From Lactonifactor sp. BIOML-A5 (GTDB lineage: Bacteria; Bacillota; Clostridia; Lachnospirales; Lachnospiraceae): DNA of 64,000 nt. Shown one piece after another: positions 8,730 through 17,467 of the stretch. The position numbers were made by a program, and so were the translations under genes. The notes below the pieces were generated by a model. That model was not told where the DNA came from and made no database searches. It saw nothing but the letters and a program-made list of their open reading frames with translations. The DNA is taken from positions 1 through 64,000 of the forward strand of contig NZ_WKYV01000006.1 in NCBI RefSeq assembly GCF_009677585.1. The letters run 5' to 3'. The stretch's first letter is position 1. Every line of letters starts with the position of its first letter.

Positions 8730-8758
8730 TTGACACTCGACAGCAACTTTTGTACAAT
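8730..8758 (+). promoter_or_regulatory. Near-consensus promoter of the xdhC-like / mocA-modE genes
   Basis: TTGACA (8730-8735), exactly 17 bp, then TACAAT (8753-8758). It begins at the last base of the FUSC stop codon, so the two Mo-cofactor accessory genes have their own strong promoter, distinct from that of ssnA. Confidence 0.8.
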
Positions 8759-8786
8759 AATGATAAAAATGGCAGGATGGGATGAT

Positions 8787-9818
8787 ATGTATAAAATATT
8801 TCAAGAGGCAAGTGAAAGGCTGGAGTCTGGACAGGATGCTGTATTAGTTACGATAATAGACGGATCCGGTTCCGCCCCCAGAGGCGCGGGCGCAAAGATG
8901 CTGGTAAGTGAGAATGGGGATTGCCTGGGTACCATAGGGGGAGGGGCCGTGGAATATGAGGCTGCCAAAAAGGCATCCGAGGTGCTGAGGAGAAAAAAAT
9001 CCCTCATTTTGAACTACAGTCTGGCACCTGGTCAGGCGGCTGATCTGGGTATGATCTGCGGAGGAAGGATCACTGTTTATTTCCAGTTTCTCTCCCGGGA
9101 AGACGCCAAAGTACGCATGATCTGCAGGAAACTAAAGGATATGTGCCAGGGGGAGGAAGGCGCCTGGATGATCCTGGAGATTACGAAAGAGGAATCCTGG
9201 AACATGGGGATATATACGAAGAAACAAGGGCTTTGGGGAATGGAAGGATCCCTTGGAAATCTCCCGCTTAAAAACCGGGCGGTATTTCTCCGGGAAAAAA
9301 GCAGATGCCTGTACAGTGAACCCCTGCTGCCGTCCGGAAAGGTGTATGTGTTTGGCGGCGGGCATGTAGCCCAGGAGACAGTTCCGGTGCTCAGCCACCT
9401 GGATTTTTCCTGCGTGGTTCTGGACGACAGGGCGGAGTTTGCCAGTCCAGAGAGATTTCCCGGGGCCGGGGAGGTACTGGTTTGTGATTTTTCCAGAATC
9501 GGGGACTACGTCACCATTACAGAGGAAGATTACGTGATTATTATGACCAGGGGCCATCTGTCAGATCTTCAGGTACAGGCTCAGGTATTAAAGCGGAGGC
9601 CTTATTATATCGGAATCATGGGCAGCCGCCGGAAGATTGCTGCGGTTACTGAAAAACTGCTGGAACAGGGATTTACAGAGGAAGAGATTGCAGGATGCCA
9701 TATGCCTGTAGGAAACGATATCCAGGCAGAGACACCGGCAGAGATAGCCATTAGCATTGCCGGGGAGCTGATACAGGAGAGGGCCAGAAGAAAACAGGAC
9801 GTGCTGACTGATAGATAA
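8787..9818 (+). CDS. XdhC/CoxF-family molybdenum hydroxylase maturation protein
   Basis: XdhC proteins bind molybdenum cofactor and help insert its sulfurated form into xanthine dehydrogenase-type enzymes. This one has 343 residues. The N-terminal XdhC/CoxI domain shows GSAPRGAGAKM (27-37) and GTIGGGAVE (48-56), then GMICGG with the conserved cysteine. The C-terminal half is a Rossmann domain beginning with FGGGHVAQ near residue 187 and ending with IGIMGSRRK. The ATG at 8787 fits the family N-terminus and has AGGATGGGA upstream; ATG 8769 is a less likely alternative. The probable client, the selenium-type xanthine dehydrogenase, lies 29 kb away at 38.3 kb. The next gene starts 12 bases later. 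Confidence 0.88.
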   Translation: MYKIFQEASERLESGQDAVLVTIIDGSGSAPRGAGAKMLVSENGDCLGTIGGGAVEYEAAKKASEVLRRKKSLILNYSLAPGQAADLGMICGGRITVYFQFLSREDAKVRMICRKLKDMCQGEEGAWMILEITKEESWNMGIYTKKQGLWGMEGSLGNLPLKNRAVFLREKSRCLYSEPLLPSGKVYVFGGGHVAQETVPVLSHLDFSCVVLDDRAEFASPERFPGAGEVLVCDFSRIGDYVTITEEDYVIIMTRGHLSDLQVQAQVLKRRPYYIGIMGSRRKIAAVTEKLLEQGFTEEEIAGCHMPVGNDIQAETPAEIAISIAGELIQERARRKQDVLTDR

Positions 9819-9830
9819 GGAGAACAGCCT

Positions 9831-10772
9831 ATGGAAAAAAAGATACGTACCGGCGCGGTAATTACAGCCGCAAGGGCTGACTTTTACAGGGGGGAATTTA
9901 AGCCTTTGCTGGAAATAGGGGCCCTGACCGCAGTTCAGAGGCTGATTTTGACCCTCCGGCAGGCCGGGTGTTCTCCCATTGTCCTGGTTACCGGATACCG
10001 GGCAAAAGACCTTGAAAAAGCAGTATCTAAAATGGGAGTCATCTGTATGCATTACGGAGAATATGAGAGTGCCCAGATGTTTGATACCATCAAAGCAGGA
10101 CTGGAATATATAAAAGATCTCTGCGGACAAGTGATCTGTACCCCTGTGGATCTTCCCATGGTGTCAGTTCATACCCTCCATCGGCTGATGGATGCTAAGG
10201 CTCCTCTGGGGGTGCCTGTATACCAGGAGAGAAAAGGCCATCCCGTCCTTATCAATACCTCTGTGATCCCGGAACTGCTGTCCTATGACGGCAGCCGGGG
10301 ATTGGCAGGCGCCATGCAGTCAGCGTCCTGCGGTCGGACTCTGGTGCAGGTAGAGGATGAGGGGATTCTTCTCAGAGCAGGGGAAGTCCACGGGAAGAAA
10401 GAACTCCTGGAAGAGAGGAGCCGTCAGCTCTATACTGCATCGGTTACTGTGAGGATTATGAAAGAACAGCAGATTTTCGGCCCAGGTACGGCCCAGCTTT
10501 TGACACTTTTACAGTATACCGGATCTATGAAAGAAGCCTGCAGGCAGATGAATATGTCCTACACCAAAGGATGGACCATCATCAACAGGGCGGAAGAACA
10601 GCTTGGGTACCGGGTGATTCAAAGACAGCATGGGGGGAAAAGCGGGGGCGCCAGCTTTCTGACTGAAGAAGGAAATTCACTTTTGCGCAGATATGAAGAG
10701 ATGGAGGAGGAGATACGCAGGATGGCACAGAGCGTATTCCAGGAAAAGTTCCCGGAATTTGCTGTGGAGTAA
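9831..10772 (+). CDS. MocA/MobA-like nucleotidyltransferase fused to a ModE-type HTH domain
   Basis: This 313-residue protein has two domains. Residues 1-195 resemble the MobA/MocA nucleotidyltransferase fold, which in MocA adds CMP to molybdopterin for hydroxylases; PVDLPMV near residue 105 matches the metal-binding segment. Residues about 215-300 are a winged-helix domain like the N-terminus of ModE/LysR regulators (GSMKEACRQMNMSYTKGW, then GGKSGGASFLTEEG). The usual nucleotide motif LAAGxSxRMGxxK is degenerate here: ITAARADFYRGEFKPLL lacks the normal glycine and serine pattern, so catalysis is uncertain. I infer a link between cofactor or molybdate state and gene control. It follows the xdhC-like gene by 12 bases and ends at a strong terminator. 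Confidence 0.82.
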   Translation: MEKKIRTGAVITAARADFYRGEFKPLLEIGALTAVQRLILTLRQAGCSPIVLVTGYRAKDLEKAVSKMGVICMHYGEYESAQMFDTIKAGLEYIKDLCGQVICTPVDLPMVSVHTLHRLMDAKAPLGVPVYQERKGHPVLINTSVIPELLSYDGSRGLAGAMQSASCGRTLVQVEDEGILLRAGEVHGKKELLEERSRQLYTASVTVRIMKEQQIFGPGTAQLLTLLQYTGSMKEACRQMNMSYTKGWTIINRAEEQLGYRVIQRQHGGKSGGASFLTEEGNSLLRRYEEMEEEIRRMAQSVFQEKFPEFAVE

Positions 10773-10782
10773 ATGACAAACA

Positions 10783-10829
10783 GTAAGAGAGGGCAGGGGA
10801 AATTTACAAAACCCCCTGCCCTCTCTTAC
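10783..10829. terminator. Bidirectional terminator
   Basis: GTAAGAGAGGGCAGGGG (10783-10799) pairs perfectly with 10813-10829 around a 13-base A/T-rich loop. It sits between the convergent mocA-modE and flavin reductase genes and can serve both. Confidence 0.88.
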
Positions 10830-10835
10830 GCTGTC

Positions 10836-11342
10836 TTATTCCTTTTCCAGTACCTTTACAATCTCAGAGATGTACATGGTGTGATAGTCTTTATTGGGAT
10901 ACCATTTTTCGTCCATTTCTTTTGCGATAAAGTTTTCCGGCGGCATGGTGTCCTGATATATTTTTTTGCACACTAGGATGAGATTTGCCTCCTCAAACGC
11001 AACTGTTTCATCCACAAAAAGAGGGGTCAGTCCCGCGTCCTTTACTTTGTCTGTATCTCTTCCGGATACGGTGCCGCAGAGATTCAGGGCTTTTTTGTAG
11101 GACGGGTCAAAGAATGCAAGGGTAAATGTGTCATTGGCATCCACAAATTCCTTGGTATACCTCTGGGGACGGATATAGGTGGTCACAGTGTCCTTGCCCC
11201 AGAATACTCCTACACCGCCCCAACTGGCGGTCATAGTATTGAATTTATCTTTGGTGCCTGCAGTGATGAGCAGCCATTCTTTTCCGATTTTAGTAAAGGG
11301 ATTAAATTGTAATTGATCTGGTGATATCTCTTTGAAACTCAT
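10836..11342 (-). CDS. Flavin reductase-family protein
   Basis: This is a 168-residue flavin-binding protein of the flavin reductase / FMN-binding split-barrel family. The pattern FNTMTASWGGVGVFWGKDTVTTYIRPQRYT near residues 34-62 is the FMN-binding core of small clostridial members, which often reduce flavins or act as electron carriers. The start at 11342 has AAAGGCAGG upstream. An old-yellow-enzyme gene lies just upstream on the same strand, 84 bases apart; a joint role in reducing an unsaturated substrate is possible but unproven. The two flavin proteins carry no clear link to the neighbouring Mo genes, which run the other way. Confidence 0.85.
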   Translation of the reverse strand: MSFKEISPDQLQFNPFTKIGKEWLLITAGTKDKFNTMTASWGGVGVFWGKDTVTTYIRPQRYTKEFVDANDTFTLAFFDPSYKKALNLCGTVSGRDTDKVKDAGLTPLFVDETVAFEEANLILVCKKIYQDTMPPENFIAKEMDEKWYPNKDYHTMYISEIVKVLEKE

Positions 11343-11426
11343 ATAATACCTGCCTTTCTGTAATACAAAATTAAGAGAAGTCTCTGGTTAATAGTATAGC
11401 ACGGAGACTGCCGGTTGTCACTTGGA

Positions 11427-12431
11427 CTATAGAAGATACTCCTCACAGGCCCTCTGCATCCACGCAGAGTCTTTATAGATAGCCCTGCCTACACCGGCCA
11501 GATCTGCTTTTTCTGAAACCAAAAGGTGATCGGCAGCTCTGGCATCCGTGATTCCCCCTGTGAGAATAACAGGAACAGATACGGCTTGTTTTATGGGCTG
11601 GGTCAGGGAAGAAAAATAACCCTGGGGCTGGGCGGAGGCTTCCGGGATAGTGTAGCCGCAGTGGCCTCCGGAGATATCAAGCAGGGTAACGCCTGCTTTC
11701 TCAAACATTTTTGCGGCTGCAATACTGTCCTCCAGTACTGTGCCTCCCTCCATGTAGTCACAGGCGCCCAGACGAAGCAGAACCGGATAGTCCGGGCCTA
11801 CCTCACAGCGGACCGCAGTGACAACCTCCAGAGGCAGACGAAGGCGGTTTTCCAGGGTTCCCCCGTATTCGTCCGTGCGGTGGTTGCTGAGAGGAGAGTA
11901 GAATTGATTCAGAAGGTATCCGTGGGCACAGTGAATCTCCACCCCGTCAAAGCCGGCGGTTTTTGCCCGCCGGGCGGCCAGTTGAAATTCTTCAATTACC
12001 TGAAGCATGTCATCTCTGTTCATAACCTTGTCAGGGAGAAACCCTTTGCGTATATTCTTAATGGGAGAGGGGGCCAGGGTGGGATGGAGATTCAGATCAG
12101 GATCACAGGCGCTTCCTGCATGATTAATCTGAATGACGGCTTTGCTGCCGTCTTTCTTTATGACATCCGCCAGCTGCCTCAGACCGGGGAGACAGTCGTC
12201 GCTGTGAATCCCCATCTGATGGGCTGTGGCTTTCCCCTGGGGGGAAATATAGCTGTGCTCTACAATGATCATTCCGATATAGCCCCCCTGAGACCTCTGC
12301 CGGTAATAATCCAGAACGTCCTGAGTGATGGTACCGTCAGCCTGGGATTTGGCGGTGGCCATGGGCGGAAAGACCAATCTGTTTCTTAACGACAGATGCT
12401 TGGTAATGAAAGGCTCAAATAGATGTGGCAT
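11427..12431 (-). CDS. Old yellow enzyme-type NADH:flavin oxidoreductase (single domain)
   Basis: This is a 334-residue FMN TIM-barrel of the old yellow enzyme / 2,4-dienoyl-CoA reductase N-terminal family, which reduces activated C=C bonds. Visible motifs are NRLVFPPMAT at the N-terminus, QINHAG, HCAHGYLLNQF and SPLSNHRTDEYGG, and the phosphate-binding segments LTGGI and GVGRAIY. It lacks the C-terminal iron-sulfur/FAD half of the 2-enoate and dienoyl-CoA reductases, so it must take electrons from an outside partner or NAD(P)H; the flavin reductase downstream is one candidate. The start at 12431 has TAGGAGGAA upstream, and a TATAAT box on the same strand lies at about 12475-12480. The substrate is unknown. 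Confidence 0.88.
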   Translation of the reverse strand: MPHLFEPFITKHLSLRNRLVFPPMATAKSQADGTITQDVLDYYRQRSQGGYIGMIIVEHSYISPQGKATAHQMGIHSDDCLPGLRQLADVIKKDGSKAVIQINHAGSACDPDLNLHPTLAPSPIKNIRKGFLPDKVMNRDDMLQVIEEFQLAARRAKTAGFDGVEIHCAHGYLLNQFYSPLSNHRTDEYGGTLENRLRLPLEVVTAVRCEVGPDYPVLLRLGACDYMEGGTVLEDSIAAAKMFEKAGVTLLDISGGHCGYTIPEASAQPQGYFSSLTQPIKQAVSVPVILTGGITDARAADHLLVSEKADLAGVGRAIYKDSAWMQRACEEYLL

Positions 12432-12565
12432 GTTTTATTCCTCCTACATTATGATTGACTTGAGTATTGACACTATTATAGCACTAATAAAAGAAGGTTT
12501 GCCAGTCTAAAGGTTAAAAAGAAGGAAAAGTGTAAATGGAGAATCCTGTTGGAAAAGGAGGAAAA

Positions 12566-14278
12566 TTACTTCAGGGATAATCCTCTGTACCGGTTAAAGC
12601 AGGCAAAAATCTCCTGCCGCCTTGGCATGGCCAGGTTGGAGGGGAGGTAGCTGCTCTCAGTGACTGCGGCCAGCCCTTTCTGGCGGATGAGATTCTCCAG
12701 AAGGTCCACGATGGTTCTCAAATCTTTTTTTCCGTCCAAAAGATTACACTCCGCATACTTTATCATGTAACCCAGGGCGGCAGTCTGTTCACTGTCTGCC
12801 AGCTGTTCCAAATACCTTAAATCAATGGTCTCTTTGTTCATGGATATTCCGTCTTTTCCCATTACCTTAATCTTTACACGGCTGTTTCCCTTCACGGAAG
12901 AGCTGTAACCAGGCATCCGCAGAAAAGAGGGGACGGCGGGAAGTTTTCCAGGAAGGGTGAGAGTTGGAAACGCTTTGGCCTCTTCTTTTGCCGGTTCGGT
13001 TATATCCTTGGGGAGATACCGGTCCATCTGAATCACCCGGTCGGCAATGTGGAAAAAGGAACCAGAACTGCCGGCGACAATCACAGAGGATATTCCGTAT
13101 GCTTCGTACAGGTGGCGGACTCTCTCAAGGAATGGGGTGATAGGCTCCTGATCCCTGTGAACCACACGCTGCATCAGCTCATCCCGGATCATAAAGTTGG
13201 TGGCGCTGGTATCCTCATCGATGAGAAACAGGGAGGTTCCCGCCTCCATGGCTTCGATCACATTGGCAGCCTGAGAGGTGCTGCCGCTGGCATCTTCTGT
13301 GGTGAAGGAAACGGTGTCTTTTCCGTTGGGCAGGTCATTGACAAACAGAGAAATATCCGTTTTTTTAATGCTCCGCCCGTCTTCCGCCCGGATTTTAACG
13401 GCTGTGGGGTCCGTGATAACATACTCTCTTCCATCTCCCTTAATATGATTGTATACCCCCAGTTCCAGCGCCTTCAAGAGGGTTGATTTTCCGTGATAAC
13501 CGCCCCCTACAATGATTGTGATGCCTTTGCGCAGTCCCATTCCGGAAAGAGCTCCCCGGTGGGGAAGCTCCAGAGTGACTTCCAGGGACTTGGGGGATTG
13601 GAAGGGAATCGCCTGTCTCATGGGACGGCTGGAGACACCGCTTTCCCTTGGAAGTATGGAGCCATTTGCCACAAAAGCGGTGAGACCCAGAGAGGAGAGC
13701 TGGCTGCGGATATATTCCTGGTCCTCTGCCAGATGGATGACTTCGGTTACCTGACGGGCATTCAGCTTCTGATAATAAAAGGAAGAGGTGACGCAGTCAG
13801 GGAGAAAATCATAGAGGATCTTGATGAGCTCTGAGGAATTAATGGTTCTTCCGTTAGCCGGAAAGCCTACCTCCAGATGAACCGTAAGAGTACCGGTCCT
13901 GGGGTGAATGGTACAGGCAGTACGCTCCAGGACCTCCTGCCCGCAGCGGCTGACCGATATAAGGCCGCTTTTGCCGGAGCCTTTTGCTTTAAAGTTATAT
14001 CGGTCAATTTTCTGACCAAAGATACGTGTGAGGTAGTCGCAGAGCGCGGTCCGCTTGTAGGACGTGTCAAAAAGTCCGGCAGGGAAGCCGGCCTGTCTGC
14101 CCTCGATGACCAGGCTTACCTTGGAGGGAGAAGCAAAGGGATCTCCCTGTACGTGGTCAATGGACAGAAGATACCCGGGGAACTGGTAGCTCCCCCGGGT
14201 ATCTTTATAGGCCGGATAACTTTTATGGTTAATTGCAAGCAGCAGCGTCTTTAAATCGGTTGAATTTTTCATTTTCAT
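12566..14278 (-). CDS. ABC-class P-loop ATPase (PF09818-type)
   Basis: This 570-residue soluble protein belongs to the family of predicted ABC-class ATPases, sometimes wrongly named isopentenyl-diphosphate isomerase. A Walker A motif GGGYHGKSTLL lies near residues 250-260, and a Walker B-like FLIDEDTSATNFMIRD follows at about 350. The N-terminal 200 residues form the family-specific domain, and the C-terminal part (about 450-570) is helical. There are no membrane segments, so it is not a transporter subunit by itself. The cellular role of the family is not established. The gene lies 49 bases downstream of the ABC permease on the same strand and may share its transcript. Start ATG 14278 (or 14272) follows GAAAGGAA. 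Confidence 0.85.
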   Translation of the reverse strand: MKMKNSTDLKTLLLAINHKSYPAYKDTRGSYQFPGYLLSIDHVQGDPFASPSKVSLVIEGRQAGFPAGLFDTSYKRTALCDYLTRIFGQKIDRYNFKAKGSGKSGLISVSRCGQEVLERTACTIHPRTGTLTVHLEVGFPANGRTINSSELIKILYDFLPDCVTSSFYYQKLNARQVTEVIHLAEDQEYIRSQLSSLGLTAFVANGSILPRESGVSSRPMRQAIPFQSPKSLEVTLELPHRGALSGMGLRKGITIIVGGGYHGKSTLLKALELGVYNHIKGDGREYVITDPTAVKIRAEDGRSIKKTDISLFVNDLPNGKDTVSFTTEDASGSTSQAANVIEAMEAGTSLFLIDEDTSATNFMIRDELMQRVVHRDQEPITPFLERVRHLYEAYGISSVIVAGSSGSFFHIADRVIQMDRYLPKDITEPAKEEAKAFPTLTLPGKLPAVPSFLRMPGYSSSVKGNSRVKIKVMGKDGISMNKETIDLRYLEQLADSEQTAALGYMIKYAECNLLDGKKDLRTIVDLLENLIRQKGLAAVTESSYLPSNLAMPRRQEIFACFNRYRGLSLK

Positions 14279-14327
14279 TTCCTTTCTTTTCTTCCTAAGT
14301 CTCGTTCCATTCTAAAGGAACACGCTT

Positions 14328-15911
14328 TTATTGTAATAGATTTGAAGAAAAGAAACAAGAGATTCTCCTGTATAAATACCAGGCGCCTCCCCCTGCAAGA
14401 AGCGTAAAGCAGACCGTTACAGGCAGGGCCCATGAGGAAAGCAGGAAGGTAACGGCAAGGGGCGGCAGAACCATGAGCATTCCGGCTCCTATGGTTGCAA
14501 GGACTGGGAGTCCCTGCTTCACCGCGTGATACTCCGTAGCCCAGTCATACCGGGGATACTTCAGATCCAGGGCAAGACCAAGGACTGCGGTAAAGAAGGC
14601 GTAGGCAGCAGGCGTCAGGAAAAAGAAAATTCCGGTGAGGGGATCCGGCCGGAAGTGTATCACAAAGAGGATGCCGGCGATCCCTGCTGCTGGCAGCATA
14701 AGTGTCAGATTTACTCCTATTTTCGCCAGAAAGATGGTACCGGGCGCCACGGGGGCCGTAAAAAGGCACCAGCGGGCCTTTCCCTCCAGAGAGATAGATG
14801 CACAGGTTGTGCAGCTCATAATCATAAAGAGAGAGATGACAAAGGGAATAGACCGGGAGAATTCCAGGATAATTCCGTATCCTCCCAGCAGATCTTGCAG
14901 CTGTCCCTGGTCTGTAAAGAGAAATAAGACACTTAAGACAAGAAGCAAAATCTCACCCACCGAAGTATTCAGCAGGTAGATGGAGGAGGACATAAGGCGG
15001 CGGAGCTCTTTTTTATATATAGCAGCCAGAGGCGACGCTGTGCCCAGCCGCTGCATTTTGTAGGCCCCTCTGGTGTGATGAGAAAAGAGGGCTGTGTTTA
15101 ATTTGGCAAAGCTCAGGGACAAAAGCAGCAAAAACAGTCCGGTACTTCCCAGGGATAAAAGGACAAAATACAGGAAATACAAAATGCTGCCGTGATTCAG
15201 AGCCCCTGAGAGAAGGGCGGCCGGGGGATATACGGCATTCACCTGCTGTGCGGCTGCCTGTCCGATGGCGGCAAAATCCTCTGCGTTCATATTCTGCATA
15301 CGGAAGGAAGCGCCCACCACCAGCAGCACTGCCCCTACACTTAAAAGGATCGTTGCCAGATTTCTGTATTTAAACCGGAGTGCAGCAGACAGTATCAGAG
15401 TGCTTGCCACGGCAGACAGAACCATGGGCAGGAGCGGAGCCAGAAAGACAGATACTATCATGATAAACCAGCCCCCGGGACTGCTCTGATGCTCCAGTCC
15501 GTATACAATCACGGAAGGCAGCATGGCAATGGCGGAAGCCGCAAGATTCATAAAGTACACGGCAGTAAGCCTGGATAAGAGCAGGGCGGGAACGGGGACA
15601 GGAAGTGACATTACCATGTCATAGTCCTTCATTCCAAACAGTATCCCGTTTGTCTTCATAAAAGTAACGATTATAGTGAGGACAGCACTGACCATCAGCG
15701 TAAGGGAGGGAAGAAGATCTGTCATCCCCATCTGTTGGCAGCCATAAGCTATGGCAATACTGTAGAAGGTACCCATCAAAAACAGGACGCCGTAGACAGC
15801 TCCCATCAGGATACAGTTTCTCCTGTCTTTTTTGTCCGTGGAATGGAGGAAACGGTTGAATCCAAAGGAGGAGAGAAGCTGAACCTTGAGCAAAACCTTA
15901 TAGCTATTCAT
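14328..15911 (-). CDS. ABC transporter permease (ABC-2-like exporter)
   Basis: This is a 527-residue membrane protein with about 12 hydrophobic segments in two groups (residues 35-265 and 310-520), split by a charged cytoplasmic linker. It pairs with the ATPase gene just upstream: the ATG at 15911 lies inside the end of that gene (8-base overlap, ATGAATAG), which indicates translational coupling. This is why I chose 15911 over an in-frame start 72 bases upstream. The type resembles the large permeases of peptide or antibiotic exporters of Firmicutes; the substrate is unknown. Confidence 0.82.
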   Translation of the reverse strand: MNSYKVLLKVQLLSSFGFNRFLHSTDKKDRRNCILMGAVYGVLFLMGTFYSIAIAYGCQQMGMTDLLPSLTLMVSAVLTIIVTFMKTNGILFGMKDYDMVMSLPVPVPALLLSRLTAVYFMNLAASAIAMLPSVIVYGLEHQSSPGGWFIMIVSVFLAPLLPMVLSAVASTLILSAALRFKYRNLATILLSVGAVLLVVGASFRMQNMNAEDFAAIGQAAAQQVNAVYPPAALLSGALNHGSILYFLYFVLLSLGSTGLFLLLLSLSFAKLNTALFSHHTRGAYKMQRLGTASPLAAIYKKELRRLMSSSIYLLNTSVGEILLLVLSVLFLFTDQGQLQDLLGGYGIILEFSRSIPFVISLFMIMSCTTCASISLEGKARWCLFTAPVAPGTIFLAKIGVNLTLMLPAAGIAGILFVIHFRPDPLTGIFFFLTPAAYAFFTAVLGLALDLKYPRYDWATEYHAVKQGLPVLATIGAGMLMVLPPLAVTFLLSSWALPVTVCFTLLAGGGAWYLYRRISCFFSSNLLQ

Positions 15912-16644
15912 CTTTTGCCACCTCCAGAAATACTTCTTCCAGGCTGCTGCTGCCACGAATCTCTTCGGTTGCGCCGCTGGCAATGAGACTGCCGTTTTTT
16001 ATTATGGCTATCTTATTGCATAGCTTCTCAGCCACCTCCAGAACGTGTGTGGAGAAAAAGATTGCGCTTCCCTTGTCACACAGCTCTTTCATGATGTTTT
16101 TCAGGTGGTAGGAAGCCTGAGGATCCAGGCCTACAAAGGGTTCATCCAGTATCAGGAGGCGTGGGTCGTGGATTAGGGCAGATATAATGGCCAGCTTTTG
16201 CTTCATCCCGTGAGAGTAGGAGGAAATTAAGTCGCCCAGATGATCCGTCAGCCCCAGAAGATCAGAGTATTTGCGGATACGTGCTTCCTTCTGTGCGGCA
16301 GACACCTGAAAAATGTCGCCGATATAAGTAAGATACTGAATCCCTGTGAGATATTCGTAGAGATCCGGGTTATCGGGAATGTACGCGATCTCTGATTTGC
16401 AGAGAATGGGTTCTTTCTGAATGGAATGGCCGCAGATCAATATCTCTCCCTCACGGAATTCCAGAATGCCTGCTACGGCCCGGATGGTAGTTGTCTTTCC
16501 TGCCCCGTTATGCCCGATGAATCCATAGATATCTCCTGCCTGAACCGAAAGGCTCAGATCGCTTACCGCTTTCTTCCCCTTCTGGTAGGATTTGGAAAAA
16601 TTCCGGATTACCAGAATATCTTTTTCTGTTCTTTGTCTTTGCAT
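15904..16644 (-). CDS. ABC transporter ATP-binding protein
   Basis: This is a 246-residue ATPase subunit of an ABC-2-type exporter. It has a Walker A motif GHNGAGKTTT, a signature SSYSHGMKQKLAI (a SYSHG variant of LSGGQ), Walker B LLILDEPFVGLD and an H-loop STHVLE. The ATG at 16644 has AGAAGG eight bases upstream; an in-frame GTG at 16653 overlaps that site and is less likely. The gene is the first of the ATPase-permease pair. A -10-like ATTGTA (TACAAT on this strand) lies at 16677-16682, with a perfect CCCGGG-ACT-CCCGGG palindrome just upstream. Confidence 0.92.
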   Translation of the reverse strand: MQRQRTEKDILVIRNFSKSYQKGKKAVSDLSLSVQAGDIYGFIGHNGAGKTTTIRAVAGILEFREGEILICGHSIQKEPILCKSEIAYIPDNPDLYEYLTGIQYLTYIGDIFQVSAAQKEARIRKYSDLLGLTDHLGDLISSYSHGMKQKLAIISALIHDPRLLILDEPFVGLDPQASYHLKNIMKELCDKGSAIFFSTHVLEVAEKLCNKIAIIKNGSLIASGATEEIRGSSSLEEVFLEVAKDE

Positions 16645-16676
16645 TGAGGTCACCTTCTTTACTAGTTTGTGCTTCT

Positions 16677-16710
16677 ATTGTAAAGCCCGGGACTCCCGGG
16701 AACAAGGGAG
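16677..16710 (-). promoter_or_regulatory. Probable ABC exporter promoter with palindrome in the spacer
   Basis: Read on the minus strand, TACAAT (16677-16682) lies 18 bp from a poor -35-like TTGTTC. The spacer contains a perfect inverted repeat CCCGGG-3-CCCGGG (16686-16700). A palindrome between the promoter boxes suits a repressor site, but no regulator gene of the GntR type is adjacent. Confidence 0.35.
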
Positions 16711-16822
16711 CAGAAGTTGACTTCAGGCTGTCTAAATCAACCAGGGCGATACTTGGGAAATGCTGGACAGAGGGGGGAATATCAGGTATGCTGAAACTAT
16801 GAGAAGGAAAGGAGAAATTAGT

Positions 16823-17353
16823 GTGAAGATAACAGCAGACGAAACAGTTGCCATTGTGATAGACTATCAGGAGAGGTTAATGCCTGTGATGGCAAAGAGA
16901 GAGAAGCTGACAGCGGCGTCAGACATTTTGCTGAGGGGGCTGAGAGTGCTGGACATCCCTCTTTTTATAACCCAGCAGTATACCAAAGGATTGGGAACGA
17001 CAGTAGGGGAGATCACAGAGGCAGCCGGCACAGAACAGTATACGGAAAAGATAAGCTTCAGTGCGTATGAAGCAGTCCTTCCCTATATTCAGGGGAAAAA
17101 ATATGTCATACTCTGCGGTATTGAGGCACATATCTGTGTCCTTCAGACGCTTTTGGACCTTACGGCCAATGGGTATGTTCCCGTTCTTGTGACAGACTGT
17201 ATATCCTCCAGAAAGCCGGAGGATAAAGCCATAGCCCTCAGGCGGGCTGAGGCGGAAGGCGCAGTATTAACCACTTGTGAATCCGTCTTGTTTGAGCTGC
17301 TCGTCAGGGCAGGAACAGAAAAAAGCAAAAAGATACAGAAACTGGTGAAGTAG
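16823..17353 (+). CDS. Isochorismatase-family cysteine hydrolase (YcaC-like)
   Basis: This is a 176-residue hydrolase of the isochorismatase / nicotinamidase superfamily. The catalytic triad is visible as D14 (VIDYQERLM), K76 (EKISFSA) and C105 (GIEAHICVLQT). YcaC-type members hydrolyse small amides or have no known substrate. I chose the GTG at 16823 because AGGAG lies at 16810-16814; an upstream ATG at 16799 is in frame but lacks a ribosome binding site. It stands alone between the divergent ABC exporter and the CNNM-type gene. A link to purine breakdown (ureidoacrylate or ureidoglycolate-type amides are handled by this superfamily) is conceivable but not supported by context. Confidence 0.85.
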   Translation: MKITADETVAIVIDYQERLMPVMAKREKLTAASDILLRGLRVLDIPLFITQQYTKGLGTTVGEITEAAGTEQYTEKISFSAYEAVLPYIQGKKYVILCGIEAHICVLQTLLDLTANGYVPVLVTDCISSRKPEDKAIALRRAEAEGAVLTTCESVLFELLVRAGTEKSKKIQKLVK

Positions 17354-17430
17354 AAAAAGGGGTTCGGGGAATATAAATTTTTCGTTAATCTTTTATAAAT
17401 GTCTCCACTCCCCCTAAATTTTATGGTATA

Positions 17431-17459
17431 CTCCTTCTAAAAATTATTTTTAGGAGGAG
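17431..17459 (+). promoter_or_regulatory. Inverted repeat covering the ribosome binding site of the CNNM gene
   Basis: CTCCTTCTAAAAAT (17431-17444) pairs with ATTTTTAGGAGGAG (17446-17459), allowing one G-U pair. The right arm is the Shine-Dalgarno sequence. A TATACT box (17427-17432) overlaps the left arm, so the dyad may act in DNA rather than in RNA unless transcription starts further upstream. Confidence 0.45.
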
Positions 17460-17467
17460 TATTTTTT

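Noticed and set aside
16654..16822. Small gene between the ABC exporter and the isochorismatase gene
   Set aside because: No frame with a ribosome binding site and reasonable length was found; the region is better explained by two divergent promoters.
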